A DNA stretch of 64,000 nucleotides. Source: Larkinella insperata (GTDB taxonomy: Bacteria > Bacteroidota > Bacteroidia > Cytophagales > Spirosomataceae). The stretch covers positions 5,787,501 to 5,851,500 of the forward strand of contig NZ_CP110973.1 in NCBI RefSeq assembly GCF_026248825.1. Reading direction: 5' to 3'. Under the pieces are notes generated by a model. The model did no database searches and was not told the DNA's origin. It saw only the letters and a program-made list of their open reading frames with translations. Positions 15,176 through 23,662 of this stretch are shown here, piece by piece; the first letter of the stretch is position 1, and the number at the start of each line of letters is the position of its first letter. The translations under genes were made by a program, and so were the position numbers.

Positions 15176-18040
15176 ATGCGCCAACTTTTCCTTTTCTCCC
15201 TGCTTCTGATCAGCGGCACAACCGCAGTGGCTCAATCGCAGGTGCGGGGCCTCGTGGTTGATTCGACCACGCGAAAACCGCTCATGGAAGCCACCGTTTC
15301 GCTGCTGTCGGCGCGGGATTCATCGGTGGTTACGTTCATGATCACCAACGGCGAGGGGGCGTTTGCGTTCAATAAAGTGACGGCTGGTAACTACCGCATT
15401 CTGATTACGTATGTTGGCTACCGCAACAAATCGAAGCGAATTTCGGTCAGCCCCGACAAGCCGACGCTCGATGCCGGCACGTTTGAACTGATGACTCAGG
15501 CCGTTGATCTGCATGAAGTGGTGGTGAAGCAGGAAGCGCCCCCCATCACGATCAAACAGGATACCGTCGAGTTCAACGCCAACTCGTTTAAAACGCAACC
15601 CAACGCGATGGTGGAAAGCATGTTGAAGAAACTGCCGGGCGTGGAAGTCGACCGCGACGGCACCATCAAGGCGCAGGGGCAGGAAGTGAAAAAGGTGCTG
15701 GTGGACGGCAAACCGTTTTTCGGCGACGACCCGAAAATGGCGACCCGCAACCTCCCCGCCGACATCATCGACAAGGTTCAACTTGTTGATCAGCAATCCG
15801 ACCAGGCGCAATTTACCGGTATTGATGACGGCAACCGGAACAAAGCCATCAACCTGGTTACGAAGAAAGAAAAGCGCAAAGGCTATTTTGGCCAGCAAAC
15901 TATCGGCGCTGGCCCCAACGAAACAGACGACATGCGCTATGCCGCCCGGCTGAATCTCAACCGCTTCAACGGTGAGCAGCAGATTTCGATCATCGGTCAG
16001 GCCAACAACGTAAATTCGCAGGGTTTTACGGGGCAGAGCATTTTTGGCGGGGGGGCCGGACTGGGCGCCAACTTCGGCGGGGGCGGTATCATCGTTGCGG
16101 ATGGACGCGGTGGAAGAAGTGGGGGCGGCTTCGGGGGCAGCTCGAACGCCATCACCCGGACGCTCGCCGGGGGGCTGAATTACCGTAATGCCTGGGGCAA
16201 GAAAGCGGATCTTTCCGCCAGTTATTTCCTGAACGACCTCCATACCATTACCGATCAGCAAAGCCGTCGGCAGTACGCCCTGCCCGATACTTCTTACCAG
16301 GTCAATCAGAACAGCACGTCGCGCAACCAGACCTCCAGCCACCGGTTCAACGTGCGGTTCACTTACCAGCTCGACTCGCTGACGACGCTGCGGATTGAGC
16401 CGGGTTTCACGGTGCAAAACTCCTTATTTCAGAGCCTCAACCAGTCGCAGACGCTGACCAGTGACGCCGTTGGTACGGGTGGCCCCGTAGATTCCACCAA
16501 CCTGATCAACACCAGCCTTACGCGGTACAACTCAACCGGAAACGGGATTTCGGGCAATAATAACGCCCTGCTGATGCGGAAGTTTAAGCGCAAAGGTCGC
16601 ACGCTTTCGCTCAACTGGAACACGGCCGTCAACAACCAGCGTACGGATGGTATCAACCAATCGACCAACGAATTTTTCGGGCAAACCGGCGGGCGCAATC
16701 AAAACATCAACCAACGGAATGAGCAGACCAGTAAGTCGGTCACCAATACCGTTAATCTGGCCTACACCGAGCCGTTGTCGCTGAGCAAATCGCTGGAATT
16801 TCATTACAATTATTCCCTGAACCGCAACACCTCCGACCGAACTGTAAACAACTACGATGAATCCACCGGTACCTACTCGGCGTTCAATCCGGCCCTGAGC
16901 AACAACTTCGTCAATACCTACCAGACCAACCGCGTGGGGTCGACGCTGCAAACCAAGCGCTTGAAATATACTTACGCCCTTGGTTTCGACGTACAGCAGG
17001 CCAGCCTGCGCAGCGACAACCGGACGACAGACACCGAACTGCGGAAGAATTTCACCAACGTGCTGCCGAATGCGGTATTCACGTATACGTTCAGCAAAAG
17101 CCGTACTCTGCGACTGAATTACCGCAGCCAGACCCACGCCCCTTCGGTTTCGCAGTTGCAACCCGTGCCCGACAACACCAATCCGCTGAACATCCGGCTG
17201 GGAAATCCAAACCTGAAACAGGAGTTTACCCATACCGTCTCACTGAATTACAACAACTTCCAGCAAACGACCTTCCGCTCGGTGTTTGCGATGCTGAACG
17301 CCAGCCAGACAAGCAACAAAATCGTCAACGCCACATCATTCAACAAGCAGGGAGCGCAGACTACCCAACCCGTTAACACCAATGGGTATTACAACATGAA
17401 CGGGTTTCTGACAATCGGTCGGCGGATTCAGCCGTTGAAAGCGAATGTCAACCTGACGAGTCACGTGAATTTTAACCGGGGCGTCAGTCTGGTGAACAGC
17501 CAGACCAACCGCTCACAGAACTGGACGCTCAGCCAGGGTGCCCGCATGAATTCGAACTTCAACGAGAAACTGGAGTTTGGCCTGAGCGGAAACATCAGCT
17601 ACCAGACGGCCCTGTACTCGCTTCAGTCGTCGCAGAACACGGAGTTTTTCAACAAATCGCTCAGCGGGGATCTGTATTATCAATTACCGTTCCGGCTGGT
17701 GGTTACGACCGATATCACCTACAACAACTATTCGGGAAAATCGGCGGGGTCGGTGCAGAACTTCGCGCTCTGGAACGTGGCGCTGGCGCGGCAGTTTTTC
17801 CGGAATAAACAGGGCGAGTTACGGTTACAGGTATACGACCTGCTGAATCAGAACCGGAGCATCAACCGAAACGTCACCGAAACGTACACGGAAGAAACCA
17901 CCAGCCGGGTCCTGAACCGGTATTTTCTCTTGACGTTTACCTACAACCTGCGCCGATTTGGCAGCGGCCCGCAAGCCCGTCCGGATCGGGGTCCTTCGTA
18001 CCAGCCCCGGGATCTGCAACGACCGGGAAGACTGAATTGA
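15176..18040 (+). CDS. TonB-dependent-receptor-like outer membrane protein with CarboxypepD_reg domain
   Basis: 954 residues. Signal peptide 1-20 (ending in TTAVAQ). Residues ~24-105 form a carboxypeptidase regulatory-like domain ('VRGLVVDSTTRKPLMEATVS', 'GAFAFNKVTAGNYRILITYV'). A plug-like region follows ('VDLHEVVVKQEAPPITIKQD', 'LKKLPGVEVDRDGTIKAQGQ', 'VLVDGKPFFGDDPKMATRNL'), then a Gly-rich loop near 285-325 and a long C-terminal beta-barrel typical of the 'outer membrane beta-barrel / OMP_b-brl_3' class. These receptors are paired with GLPGLI proteins in many Bacteroidota; substrate is unknown and it differs from SusC-type nutrient importers. It ends one base before the convergent DUF2490 gene's stop codon. 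Confidence 0.9.
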   Translation: MRQLFLFSLLLISGTTAVAQSQVRGLVVDSTTRKPLMEATVSLLSARDSSVVTFMITNGEGAFAFNKVTAGNYRILITYVGYRNKSKRISVSPDKPTLDAGTFELMTQAVDLHEVVVKQEAPPITIKQDTVEFNANSFKTQPNAMVESMLKKLPGVEVDRDGTIKAQGQEVKKVLVDGKPFFGDDPKMATRNLPADIIDKVQLVDQQSDQAQFTGIDDGNRNKAINLVTKKEKRKGYFGQQTIGAGPNETDDMRYAARLNLNRFNGEQQISIIGQANNVNSQGFTGQSIFGGGAGLGANFGGGGIIVADGRGGRSGGGFGGSSNAITRTLAGGLNYRNAWGKKADLSASYFLNDLHTITDQQSRRQYALPDTSYQVNQNSTSRNQTSSHRFNVRFTYQLDSLTTLRIEPGFTVQNSLFQSLNQSQTLTSDAVGTGGPVDSTNLINTSLTRYNSTGNGISGNNNALLMRKFKRKGRTLSLNWNTAVNNQRTDGINQSTNEFFGQTGGRNQNINQRNEQTSKSVTNTVNLAYTEPLSLSKSLEFHYNYSLNRNTSDRTVNNYDESTGTYSAFNPALSNNFVNTYQTNRVGSTLQTKRLKYTYALGFDVQQASLRSDNRTTDTELRKNFTNVLPNAVFTYTFSKSRTLRLNYRSQTHAPSVSQLQPVPDNTNPLNIRLGNPNLKQEFTHTVSLNYNNFQQTTFRSVFAMLNASQTSNKIVNATSFNKQGAQTTQPVNTNGYYNMNGFLTIGRRIQPLKANVNLTSHVNFNRGVSLVNSQTNRSQNWTLSQGARMNSNFNEKLEFGLSGNISYQTALYSLQSSQNTEFFNKSLSGDLYYQLPFRLVVTTDITYNNYSGKSAGSVQNFALWNVALARQFFRNKQGELRLQVYDLLNQNRSINRNVTETYTEETTSRVLNRYFLLTFTYNLRRFGSGPQARPDRGPSYQPRDLQRPGRLN

Positions 18041-18835
18041 TTAGTCAGCCTGCGACGGCAGTTTGTTGGACGAACCGGCGTTTTTGCCCTGCCCGATCCT
18101 ATAGGTCAGCGACAGCAGAATGTTGTTTTTCCCAGTGGCAGACTGGGGTGTAAAAATCCCTTTTTCAAAACTTGCCGGGCTGTAGTTGGTTTGATTGACC
18201 CATCCCATTTGTACAATCCAGTGTTTGTCGACCTGGTAGCCAACCCCGCCGTACACCCGGTTTCGCTCGAAGGTGGGGCCTTTGGGGTTGATGAAAATTT
18301 CGTCAAAAAGAGACAGAAAAGCCGTCTTGGCCGTAATCGTCGGTTTGTTGAGCGGTATAAACGCGTTCAGCCTGTACCGAATCCGGTTACGGAACGGCGT
18401 GGAACCGTCGCGGTTATTGAACCAGCGCTGTTCAATGCGGTACCGTTGTTCGAACTTGATCCGGGAAAGATGCTGGTTGATTACCAATTGCTGCCAGAAC
18501 CGTTTTTCGGTATTCAGCGGACCGTCCGACAGTTCGCGGAAATCGTACGTGGCGTAGTGACCACCCGCCAGCGTAAAGGTAAAGTGCTGACTTAAATCAT
18601 AACTGATACCGCCTTTTAATTCCCGGTAGAAAAACTGCTGCATGACGGCATTTCCGCGCGCCTGTACTTCGGCAAAACCACCCCATTTATCACTACCACC
18701 CGGTAACTGGACCGTGCCGATAAACCAGGTGCCCCAGGGCGTTGACGGCGTGAGTGACGTTTGAGCGAACGATGTCGAACAAAGAACTAAAAATAAGCTG
18801 AGTGTTAAACCAATAACGACTAAGAGCCGCTTCAT
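18041..18835 (-). CDS. DUF2490 domain-containing outer membrane protein
   Basis: 264 residues. Signal peptide 1-24 (hydrophobic 'LLVVIGLTLSLFLVLCSTSF', cleaved after AQ). The mature part is a small beta-barrel with DUF2490 landmarks: 'WGTWFIGTVQLPGGSDKWGG' at the start, alternating strands with 'FFYRELKGGISYDLSQHFTF', 'HLSRIKFEQRYRIEQRWFNN' and a final 'NNILLSLTYRIG'. Family members are abundant in Bacteroidota and are believed to be small outer-membrane proteins; function is not established. Transcribed convergently to the receptor with no intergenic space. A 247-bp AT-rich upstream region separates it from the GT9 gene on the other strand. Confidence 0.87.
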   Translation of the reverse strand: MKRLLVVIGLTLSLFLVLCSTSFAQTSLTPSTPWGTWFIGTVQLPGGSDKWGGFAEVQARGNAVMQQFFYRELKGGISYDLSQHFTFTLAGGHYATYDFRELSDGPLNTEKRFWQQLVINQHLSRIKFEQRYRIEQRWFNNRDGSTPFRNRIRYRLNAFIPLNKPTITAKTAFLSLFDEIFINPKGPTFERNRVYGGVGYQVDKHWIVQMGWVNQTNYSPASFEKGIFTPQSATGKNNILLSLTYRIGQGKNAGSSNKLPSQAD

Positions 18836-19067
18836 AGAAGAGATTGAATTGAGTCTTCAAATTTACAATGGCGTAATGAAACCGCTGTAACGTTTACACA
18901 ATCTTAACAATTTGATAATAATGAAGTAACGATTGAAGCAGTTCGGAAAAACTCAGCGGGAAATCAGGATAAAAATTTGGCAATATCTTTCCGGGACCGT
19001 CCAATCATTTATCCGGTCGGAACGGAGTCGTTTTAGACCATTCCTTCAAAATCTCCCGGGCTTATCG

Positions 19068-19075
19068 TAATTTTG
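19068..19075 (+). promoter_or_regulatory. Putative -7 box very close to the GT9 start codon
   Basis: TAATTTTG at 19068-19075 fits the Bacteroidota -7 consensus TAnnTTTG. It ends only 7 bp before the ATG at 19083, so transcription would start at or within a few bases of the start codon, giving a leaderless or near-leaderless message. No good -33 TTG is seen (TTC at 19045-19047). Confidence 0.35.
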
Positions 19076-19082
19076 CCTTCAG

Positions 19083-20105
19083 ATGCAGACGACGCCCGTT
19101 AAATTTTTGATTCTCCGGTTTTCTTCCATTGGTGACATTGTGTTGACAACGCCGGTTGTTCGGTGCCTGAAACAACAGGTGCCGGGGGCGGAAATCCATT
19201 TCTGCACCAAGCGGGCTTACCAGTCGGTTATCGAGTCGAACCCGTACATCGACAAACGGATTTACCTGGGCGACAAGCTGGCCGACCTCATCGGCGACCT
19301 GCGGGCCGAGCGCTACGACTACATCATCGACCTGCACAACAACCTCCGTACCCGGATCATCAAGCTCCGGCTGGACCGCCCCTCCTACAGCTTCGACAAG
19401 CTGAACTGGGAAAAATGGCTGTACGTGCGCTTCAAGCTCAACACCATGCCGAACGTGCACGTGGTTGACCGGTACATGAAAACCGTTGAAACCTTCGGCG
19501 TGGTGAATGACCTAAAAGGGCTGGATTATTTTATACCGTACCGCGACATCGTGGAGCGGGAGTGGCTTCCGGCTTCCCACCGGCGCCAGTTTGTCACCTA
19601 CGCCATTGGCGGTCAGCACAATACCAAAAAGCTACCCGTAGCCCGGATGATTGAGTTGTGCCGAAAGATAAACTTTCCAATTGTGCTGCTGGGGGGCAAG
19701 GAAGACGCGCAGGCGGGGGAAGAAATCCGTCAGGCCCTGGGCGACACGCTGATTTACAACGCCTGCGGCCAATACAACCTCAACCAGTCGGCCTCGCTGC
19801 TGGATCAGTCGGCGCTGGTGTTCAGCCACGATACGGGCCTGATGCACATTGCGGCCGCCCTGCGGAAAAAAGTGTACTCGATCTGGGGCAGTACCACGCC
19901 CCAACTGGGGATGTACCCCTATAAAACGCAATTTGTTGCCCTCGAAAATAAACCCTTAGGCTGCCGTCCGTGTTCTAAAATTGGGTACGAACGCTGCCCG
20001 TTGGGTCATTTCAAATGCATGAACGAACTGCCGTTTGACTTCGATCTGAACGAATTGAAGCGGGGCGCGGGTCCGTCGACACACCGACTGGGTCCGGAAC
20101 GTTAA
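19083..20105 (+). CDS. Glycosyltransferase family 9 (heptosyltransferase-like)
   Basis: 340 residues, usual length for the ADP-heptose:LPS heptosyltransferase family. N-terminal GT-B lobe begins with 'KFLILRFSSIGDIVLTTPVV' (about 7-26), the classic GT9 opening; the C-terminal nucleotide-binding lobe has 'FPIVLLGGKEDAQAGEEI', 'SLLDQSALVFSHDTGLMHIA' with the conserved D-T-G-xMH segment, and 'KKVYSIWGSTTPQLGMYPYK'. It transfers a sugar from a nucleotide donor to lipopolysaccharide or another surface glycan at the inner membrane. The ATG is the only plausible start. aguB follows 12 bp later on the same strand, so the two may be co-transcribed even though their pathways are unrelated. Confidence 0.9.
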   Translation: MQTTPVKFLILRFSSIGDIVLTTPVVRCLKQQVPGAEIHFCTKRAYQSVIESNPYIDKRIYLGDKLADLIGDLRAERYDYIIDLHNNLRTRIIKLRLDRPSYSFDKLNWEKWLYVRFKLNTMPNVHVVDRYMKTVETFGVVNDLKGLDYFIPYRDIVEREWLPASHRRQFVTYAIGGQHNTKKLPVARMIELCRKINFPIVLLGGKEDAQAGEEIRQALGDTLIYNACGQYNLNQSASLLDQSALVFSHDTGLMHIAAALRKKVYSIWGSTTPQLGMYPYKTQFVALENKPLGCRPCSKIGYERCPLGHFKCMNELPFDFDLNELKRGAGPSTHRLGPER

Positions 20106-20117
20106 TTTCTTAATCAC

Positions 20118-20990
20118 ATGTCAAAAAAAGTAAACATTGGCCTGGTGCAGATGTCCTGCACGGCCGACCTGGACGCTAATCTCGAAAAAGCCATCAACGG
20201 CATCCGGGAAGCAGCCGCCAAAGGAGCGCAGATCGTTTGTTTGCAGGAACTGTTTCGCTCCCTGTATTTTTGTGACGTTGAAGATCACCATAATTTCAGC
20301 CTGGCCGAAGCCATCCCCGGTCCCACCACCGACCGGCTGGCCGACGTGGCCCGCGAAACCAATACCGTCATCATTGCGTCGCTGTTCGAGAAACGAACGG
20401 CCGGTTTATACCACAACACCACGGCGGTGCTGGATGCCGATGGCACCTACCTGGGCAAATACCGGAAGATGCACATCCCCGACGATCCGGGCTATTACGA
20501 GAAGTTTTACTTCACGCCCGGCGATTTAGGCTACAAGGTTTTCGAAACCAAATACGCCAAAATTGGGGTCCTGATTTGCTGGGATCAGTGGTATCCCGAA
20601 CCCGCCCGGATTACGTCCCTGATGGGTGCCGAAGTTCTTTTTTACCCCACGGCCATTGGCTGGGATACGGAAGAAACCGACCCGAAAGTGAACGAGGAAC
20701 AATACGGAGCCTGGCAAACCATCCAGCGCAGCCACGCCATTGCCAACGGCATTCACGTGGTTTCGGTCAACCGCGTGGGCACGGAAAACGGACAGCAATT
20801 CTGGGGCGGATCGTTCGTGGCCAATCCGCACGGATCACTGCTGTACCTGGCCCCCCACGACCAGGAGGTGGTTCACGTTCAGGAGGTTGATCTGGCCCTG
20901 ACGGACCGGTACCGGACCACCTGGCCTTATTTCCGGGATCGGCGGATCGATTCGTACCAGCCGATCACCAAACGGTATATTGACGAATGA
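20118..20990 (+). CDS. aguB: N-carbamoylputrescine amidase
   Basis: 290 residues, typical of AguB. Nitrilase triad Glu44 ('LQELFRS'), Lys117 ('YRKMHIPDDPGYYEKFYF') and Cys154 ('LICWDQWYPE'). The segment 'MHIPDDPGYYEKFYFTPGD' and 'TAIGWDTEE' are characteristic of the plant/bacterial N-carbamoylputrescine amidase branch rather than generic nitrilases. It hydrolyses N-carbamoylputrescine to putrescine, CO2 and ammonia, the last step of the arginine-agmatine route to polyamines. The partner agmatine deiminase is in the same window at 29808 on the same strand, about 9 kb away. Its stop overlaps the ATG of the next gene by four bases (ATGA), implying translational coupling with that unknown exported protein. 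Confidence 0.92.
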   Translation: MSKKVNIGLVQMSCTADLDANLEKAINGIREAAAKGAQIVCLQELFRSLYFCDVEDHHNFSLAEAIPGPTTDRLADVARETNTVIIASLFEKRTAGLYHNTTAVLDADGTYLGKYRKMHIPDDPGYYEKFYFTPGDLGYKVFETKYAKIGVLICWDQWYPEPARITSLMGAEVLFYPTAIGWDTEETDPKVNEEQYGAWQTIQRSHAIANGIHVVSVNRVGTENGQQFWGGSFVANPHGSLLYLAPHDQEVVHVQEVDLALTDRYRTTWPYFRDRRIDSYQPITKRYIDE

Positions 20991-22627
20991 CGAGCCGCAT
21001 GAAGTTTTTGTTGATTTCATTTGTGGCTGTAACGATGGGCACCGGGTTGTGGTATTTCAAGTACGTGCGCGGCCCGGAACCCATCGTTGTCGTTCATCAG
21101 GGCGCCCTCCCTCCTTCTACCGCCCTGACCCCGACGCCCCGACACCCCTTCACGCCCACCACCCGTAAAGGCTTTTGGAATCCGGATGTGGTGGATGATT
21201 TCACCCTTCCCGCGACCAAAACCGTTACATTTCATGCCGCCGGCCGGAACCTGCACGTCGATCAGGATTGGTCGAAACTGTTTCGCCGGGGATTTTCGTC
21301 CATCGACAAAAGCCGCATGGTACCGGAGGAGTTTCGCAGCCCCTGGAACCCCAAACCGCCCGGCTGGACGAGCCGCCTGAAGCCGTCGCAGCGGGCACTA
21401 ACCATTGGGCAGGGCTACATGGCCGATCCGCCGTTTAACATTAGCTGGTCGCGGGCGGGCGACAACGCCCCCGGAACCTGGTACATTCGCCCGTGGGGTG
21501 ACAAGGATTTTAAGAATAGCGTCTCGGTGGCGATGCAGGAACTCAGTGGCGAGTGCGAAAACTTTGGGGACTGCCCGCCCGACAAGCACCTGAACACTTA
21601 CGGCAAGATTTTCTTCGATATTGAAAACGAAGGACTCAACAACCCCCTAAACCGTCAGGAGCAGGCCAATCTGTACGTCTTTATGATGAAGACGCTCCGG
21701 CAGTGGATTAGCCCGTACACCGAGGTAGGGTCCATTGCGCCGGTTCCGCACAACAGTTTCGGTTATTCCCGCGCCCGGGATTACAACGCGTCGCCCGACT
21801 GGCTTTGGGACATGCCCGCCCAGCAAACCGACATTTCCCGCCAGCGCGGTATGCCCGACGACATCGTTGGCAAAACTTTCGCGGATTACGCCGATTTCCA
21901 GATGCCCGGCACGTATTACCTGTATCCGGAATTTGATTACTCCATTCCGCATACCGACGACGGGGCACGCCACTGGCTGGCAGCTTTGCTGGGCGAACAG
22001 GAAGTAAACATGAAGTTGTCGCCTAAAAAACGGATTGCGTGGCACTGGCTGTTCAATACCCAAAGCAGTGATTTTCCGAATAGCGAGAAAGCCAAAAATG
22101 CCGCCCCGCCCGCCATTGCCGAAGGAATGGCGGTTTTTTACTGGTTTACGGGGGCCTACGGCGTACTTTTCTGGGATGACGCCAACGATTTGAAACCCGA
22201 CCAGCCCACGCCCACCGATGTCAACCAGCAGGGGCTGGGCAACGACCGGGTTTATGCCTGCTACGAACACTACCTCCACGGCCTCTGGCGTCTGTTCAAA
22301 CACCACGGCGACCTGTTCAACGGGCGGGAAAAATACCTGAACGAACAAACCGAGTGTTCCGTCGATGGCGGCAAAACTTGGTACAAATTCAACGCCAATC
22401 AGCTCAAAACGGACGAAAAGCCGTTTGTGCGGGCCATCGTCAACGGCAACCAGATTCTGGTGGCGGCTACCCAGCCATACGGCAAAGCGGGTGAGCGCAA
22501 GTCGGTGATGCTGCGGTATGTTGAGGACGGTTACCAGTTTTACACAACCATCGACCTGGCCGGTGACGAAATTTTTCTGGGCCGGGCTACCATGCCCAAA
22601 GCCGTCGGAGCGCGCAAAAAAGTTTAA
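20987..22627 (+). CDS. Large exported or membrane-anchored protein of unknown function
   Basis: 546 residues. The N-terminus 'MKFLLISFVAVTMGTGLWYF' is a signal anchor or uncleaved signal peptide, followed by a Pro/Thr-rich linker to ~residue 65. The rest is a large globular domain rich in Trp, Tyr and Asp. Around 200-340 the pattern 'FFDIENEGLNN', 'PYTEVGSIAPVPHNSFGYSR', 'MPGTYYLYPEFDYS' and later 'KKRIAWHWLFNT' resembles a TIM-barrel glycosidase with acidic residues at strand ends, but I cannot assign a family. The C-terminal ~110 residues ('VRAIVNGNQILVAATQPYGK') look like a beta-sandwich. The start overlaps the aguB stop; MTSRMKF gives two nearby ATGs (20987, 20999). A strong hairpin terminator follows 21 bp after the stop. 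Confidence 0.72.
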   Translation: MTSRMKFLLISFVAVTMGTGLWYFKYVRGPEPIVVVHQGALPPSTALTPTPRHPFTPTTRKGFWNPDVVDDFTLPATKTVTFHAAGRNLHVDQDWSKLFRRGFSSIDKSRMVPEEFRSPWNPKPPGWTSRLKPSQRALTIGQGYMADPPFNISWSRAGDNAPGTWYIRPWGDKDFKNSVSVAMQELSGECENFGDCPPDKHLNTYGKIFFDIENEGLNNPLNRQEQANLYVFMMKTLRQWISPYTEVGSIAPVPHNSFGYSRARDYNASPDWLWDMPAQQTDISRQRGMPDDIVGKTFADYADFQMPGTYYLYPEFDYSIPHTDDGARHWLAALLGEQEVNMKLSPKKRIAWHWLFNTQSSDFPNSEKAKNAAPPAIAEGMAVFYWFTGAYGVLFWDDANDLKPDQPTPTDVNQQGLGNDRVYACYEHYLHGLWRLFKHHGDLFNGREKYLNEQTECSVDGGKTWYKFNANQLKTDEKPFVRAIVNGNQILVAATQPYGKAGERKSVMLRYVEDGYQFYTTIDLAGDEIFLGRATMPKAVGARKKV

Positions 22628-22648
22628 AAGAACACGGCTTTTACAGCT

Positions 22649-22695
22649 CGTTATCGCACAAAAAGCCGGAAAAACCGGCTTTTTGTGCGATAACG
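22649..22695. terminator. Perfect 21-bp hairpin, probable bidirectional terminator
   Basis: Left arm 22649-22669 and right arm 22675-22695 are perfect reverse complements around a five-A loop. Each arm contains an A5/T5 block next to GCCGG, so the inner part forms a GC stem followed by a T-run on either strand, the usual intrinsic-terminator shape. It lies 21 bp after the stop of the preceding gene. Confidence 0.8.
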
Positions 22696-22829
22696 CAGTT
22701 CGGCCCGGTTTTTATCCTTACAGGCCATCAGGGAACCGTTTGGCTTAAAACAGTTATAGTATCATCGCGCAGCTTTCTAGTATTGTAGCGTCTTTCATCC
22801 GCGCGAGCGAACGTTTTAACGAAAACACG

Positions 22830-23561
22830 ATGGCAGAACAAGAAACAAATTCCGGGCTGGAGGGCTTCGGAAAAAAACTTTTAAGTCTCTTTATCAAAGA
22901 CGCTCCGGAAAATCAGCCGAGACCGATCCCCTCTGCGCCCCAAAACAATCCGGTTACCGCGCCGGTTTCGCAAAATGCGCCGGTTTCGGCACCCGTGACT
23001 CCGGTCATGCCGTCGCCAACGCCCCCAGCGGAAGGTTCGGTCGACACCAGGTTTGTCGATCACTTCGCGTCGGTGTTGTCGAAGGCCAACCAGCCGGGAC
23101 CGGATTACTTTGAGTTTCGGGAAACCCTGAAAAACCTGTCGAATCTCAACCTGAGCGAAGACCAGCAGTACCAGGCGGCCTGGGCCAGCTTCCGGGCCAT
23201 GGGCGGCTCGGCGGACGTTTCGGCGCTGATCAATTCGGCCAATCAGTACCTGACGGCGCTCAACAACGACCAGCAGGCTTTCTCCCGAACCGTCGATTCG
23301 GCGGTGAACGAAAAAGTCGGCGGCCTGTCGAACGAACAGAAACAGTTACAGGCAGAAAACGAGCAGATTGCCAAACAGATTCTGGAGCTTCAGCGCAAGA
23401 TCGACGCCAACAACGGGCGGCTGGCGCAGATTGGGGGCGAAATTGACGAGCAAAGCCGCAAAATTGCCCAGAACAAAGGCAATTACGAGGCCACGCTGGC
23501 CGTGTTCGTCGGGCAGATCAAGCGGGATTTGCTAAAACTCGGAGAATATATTAAGCAATAG
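22830..23561 (+). CDS. Soluble coiled-coil protein of unknown function
   Basis: 243 residues, no signal peptide or membrane helix. A short N-terminal helix ('GLEGFGKKLLSLFIKDAPEN', ~9-28) that looks amphipathic is followed by a Pro/Ala/Val-rich linker to ~70. A helical domain spans ~75-165 ('VDHFASVLSKANQPGPDYFE', 'LNLSEDQQYQAAWASFRAMG'), then a Gln/Glu/Lys-rich coiled coil from ~165 to 222 ('KQLQAENEQIAKQILELQRK'). No known domain recognised. It heads a set of four same-strand genes with ~100-bp gaps (to 26458) that includes a membrane-bound coiled-coil protein and a Ppx-like protein; a shared role is inferred only from the order. The amphipathic start suggests it could dock on membrane. Confidence 0.75.
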   Translation: MAEQETNSGLEGFGKKLLSLFIKDAPENQPRPIPSAPQNNPVTAPVSQNAPVSAPVTPVMPSPTPPAEGSVDTRFVDHFASVLSKANQPGPDYFEFRETLKNLSNLNLSEDQQYQAAWASFRAMGGSADVSALINSANQYLTALNNDQQAFSRTVDSAVNEKVGGLSNEQKQLQAENEQIAKQILELQRKIDANNGRLAQIGGEIDEQSRKIAQNKGNYEATLAVFVGQIKRDLLKLGEYIKQ

Positions 23562-23662
23562 TCAACAGTTTATAGTTTTTCGTATACTTGGCGGTTTATA
23601 AAAAAATGGCCCTGGAAAAACGAAAGGCGAATTTTATAAAACCTTAAACTTCAACTTACAGC

